A DNA stretch of 64,000 nucleotides from OLB11 sp041392835 (GTDB lineage Bacteria > Bacteroidota > Bacteroidia > Chitinophagales > Chitinophagaceae): assembly GCA_041392835.1 (NCBI GenBank), contig JAWKLF010000001.1:806001-870000 (forward strand), read 5' to 3'. Below the pieces are notes generated by a model, which worked only from the letters and a program-made list of their open reading frames with translations, made no database searches and was not told the origin of the DNA. How positions within the stretch are numbered: position 1 is the stretch's first letter; each line of letters begins with the position of its first letter. The position numbers and the translations under genes are program-made. Shown piece after piece: positions 62,527 through 64,000 of this stretch.

Positions 62527-64000
62527 TTAATGCTTAAAGTGTCTCAATCCTGTCATGACCAAGGCTAAGTTATTCGTTTGGCAATAAGCAATACTATCTT
62601 TATCGCGTATGCTACCTCCAGGTTGTATAAAGGCCTCTATGCCTTCTTGATGTGCCAATTTTACACAATCGTCGAATGGAAAAAAGGCATCTGAAGCTAA
62701 AACAGCACCATTCAAATCAAAGCCAAAGTGTTTTGCCTTTTCTATAGCTTGTTTTAGTGCATCAATTCTTGAGGTTTGTCCACATCCTTTGCCAATTAAT
62801 TGTTTATTTTTTACTATGGCTATAGCATTAGATTTTAAATGCTTGCAAAGCAAGTTGGCAAAAAGTAAATTTTCTTTTTCTTCATCGCTACATTTTCTTC
62901 CGCCTTGTTCATCCCATGCATCTATATTACCTATATCGAGAGACTGCGTTAGTGTTCCATGTAGTATTTGTTTGGATATAGTTTGGGATGCGAGTTGAGT
63001 TCCTTGCTGTTTGGTTTGCAATAAGATTCTATTTTTCTTTTGTTGTAAAAGTATTTTAGCATCCTCGTCAAAATCAGGAGCTATTAAGACTTCAAAAAAT
63101 ATATCTTGTATATGTGTAGCTGTGGCCAAATCTATTTTTTGATTACAAGCCAATATGCCTCCAAAGGCGCTTTCGGGGTCGCAGGCCAAAGCAGCTTTCC
63201 ATGCTTCTTCGGCTCCATTTCTCAGGGCAGCACCACATACGTTGGTATGTTTTATAATAGTAAATAAGCATTGAGTTTCTTGCGAAAATTCAACCATAAT
63301 TTGCATAGCAGCATCTACATCTACTAAATTGTTATACGACAATTCTTTGCCATGCCATTGTGTAAATAAGCTTTCAAGTGGTCCTTCAAAACTTGCTTTT
63401 TGATGAGGATTTTCACCATATCGCAAAACTTTTGTTTGCGAATTGAAATAGGCATCTATAGCCAGATCATAATTCTTAACCACTTCAAATGCTTTTGCAG
63501 CAAATGCTCTACGCTGTGCCAAGTCTAATACCCCTTTTTGTTCTATAAGCAATTGGTTTAATACTTCATAATCTTTATAATCTGCAATAACAGTAGTATA
63601 CTGAAAATTCTTGGCAGCAGCTCGTATCATAGAGGGCCCACCAATGTCTATTTTTTCAATTATTAATTTTTCATCTTGAGTATTGGCAACAGTTTCTTCA
63701 AAAGGATATAAATCTACTATCACTAAATCTATAGTCGGTATAGCATATGCTTGCATATCTTGTATATCTGATTCAAGGTCTCTGCGACCTAAAATGCCAC
63801 CAAATATTTTTGGATGTAAGGTTTTAACCCGCCCTCCTAATATAGAAGGATACTCTGTAATGCTTTCTACTTCTACACATGGGAGTCCTAAAGAATGTAT
63901 ATGTTTGGCAGTACCACCTGTAGAATATAATGTTACACCTTGTTGATGCAGAGTATTTAATAAAGCATCAATATCTTTTTTGTAAAAAACGGAAATGAGT
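62527..64000 (-). CDS. purH: Bifunctional AICAR formyltransferase/IMP cyclohydrolase (5' partial)
   Basis: The frame is open to the right edge and reads LISVFYKKDIDALLNTLHQQ at the window end, so only about the first 10 residues are missing. It performs the last two steps of de novo purine synthesis. The IMP cyclohydrolase domain shows YSTGGTAKHI, GGRVKTLHPKIFGGILGRRD and DLVIVDLYPFEETV. The AICAR formyltransferase domain shows LRYGENPHQKASF, TIIKHTNVCGAA, ACDPESAFGGILACN and the C-terminal EAFIQPGGSIRD and MTGLRHFKH. The internal Met at 63756 is not the true start. Confidence 0.95.
   Translation of the reverse strand, partial: LISVFYKKDIDALLNTLHQQGVTLYSTGGTAKHIHSLGLPCVEVESITEYPSILGGRVKTLHPKIFGGILGRRDLESDIQDMQAYAIPTIDLVIVDLYPFEETVANTQDEKLIIEKIDIGGPSMIRAAAKNFQYTTVIADYKDYEVLNQLLIEQKGVLDLAQRRAFAAKAFEVVKNYDLAIDAYFNSQTKVLRYGENPHQKASFEGPLESLFTQWHGKELSYNNLVDVDAAMQIMVEFSQETQCLFTIIKHTNVCGAALRNGAEEAWKAALACDPESAFGGILACNQKIDLATATHIQDIFFEVLIAPDFDEDAKILLQQKKNRILLQTKQQGTQLASQTISKQILHGTLTQSLDIGNIDAWDEQGGRKCSDEEKENLLFANLLCKHLKSNAIAIVKNKQLIGKGCGQTSRIDALKQAIEKAKHFGFDLNGAVLASDAFFPFDDCVKLAHQEGIEAFIQPGGSIRDKDSIAYCQTNNLALVMTGLRHFKH

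Overview
The window is about 64 kb of AT-rich bacterial chromosome, roughly one third G+C by eye. It reads as a member of the Bacteroidota, near the Chitinophagales/Saprospirales side. Several things point there. Five proteins end in type IX secretion system (T9SS) C-terminal sorting domains. The Bacteroidota -7 promoter box TAnnTTTG lies just upstream of many starts. Typical families are present (DUF2723/GT117, DUF4292, DUF4476, DUF4286, DUF3108, a DUF6952-like protein), and clear Shine-Dalgarno sites are lacking. No species is claimed. The first gene (an SdrD-repeat adhesin) runs off the left edge and the last (purH) runs off the right edge.

Layout. 0-15 kb is a patchwork: the giant adhesin, a decayed OmpH/Skp-like gene, a VOC protein, a 716-residue secreted protein with a caspase-like His/Cys arrangement, prfA, a headless gene fragment, two further T9SS cargo proteins, a SCO1 protein, rsmE and an isolated paaA. 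Three of the four copies of a short intergenic repeat lie here, close to the 3' ends of T9SS cargo genes. 15-21 kb is a tight co-directional run (DUF2723 membrane protein, biotin carrier protein, DUF4476 protein, SGNH-hydrolase/PKD protein, small TSP3 protein). 21-26 kb holds an A-type Fe-S carrier, a GNAT-like protein, a PhaB-type reductase, and a TetR regulator divergent from a bestrophin/beta-carbonic-anhydrase pair with a palindromic operator between them. 26-34 kb has RidA, tRNA-Cys, a nucleoside phosphorylase, a class A PBP operon, a peroxiredoxin/thioredoxin operon and rocD.

34-43 kb is a long minus-strand run of housekeeping and envelope genes: DUF4292 and TPR lipoproteins, a nucleotidyltransferase, dut, dapF, apaG, a small HExxH membrane protein, bcp, an M23 peptidase and lspA. 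43-51 kb contains gltX, a DUF218 lipoprotein, acs, a cyclophilin, ribF, a secreted protein, holA and a DnaQ-like exonuclease. 51-56 kb has a coiled-coil membrane protein and a translationally coupled three-gene secreted/outer-membrane cassette built around an M48-like metallopeptidase. 56-64 kb has a CX4CH cytochrome-like lipoprotein, hup, DUF4286, a VUT/YhhQ transporter, paaE, a T9SS beta-propeller protein, a broken TlpA-like gene and purH.

The most notable points are: (1) an interspersed 65-110 bp inverted-ended repeat family; (2) three decaying genes (Skp-like, unknown, TlpA-like); (3) the TetR-bestrophin-carbonic anhydrase module with a clear operator; (4) the M48 peptidase/beta-barrel cassette; (5) paaA and paaE 45 kb apart without paaBCD in the window. 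No CRISPR array, prophage, transposase or rRNA operon was seen.
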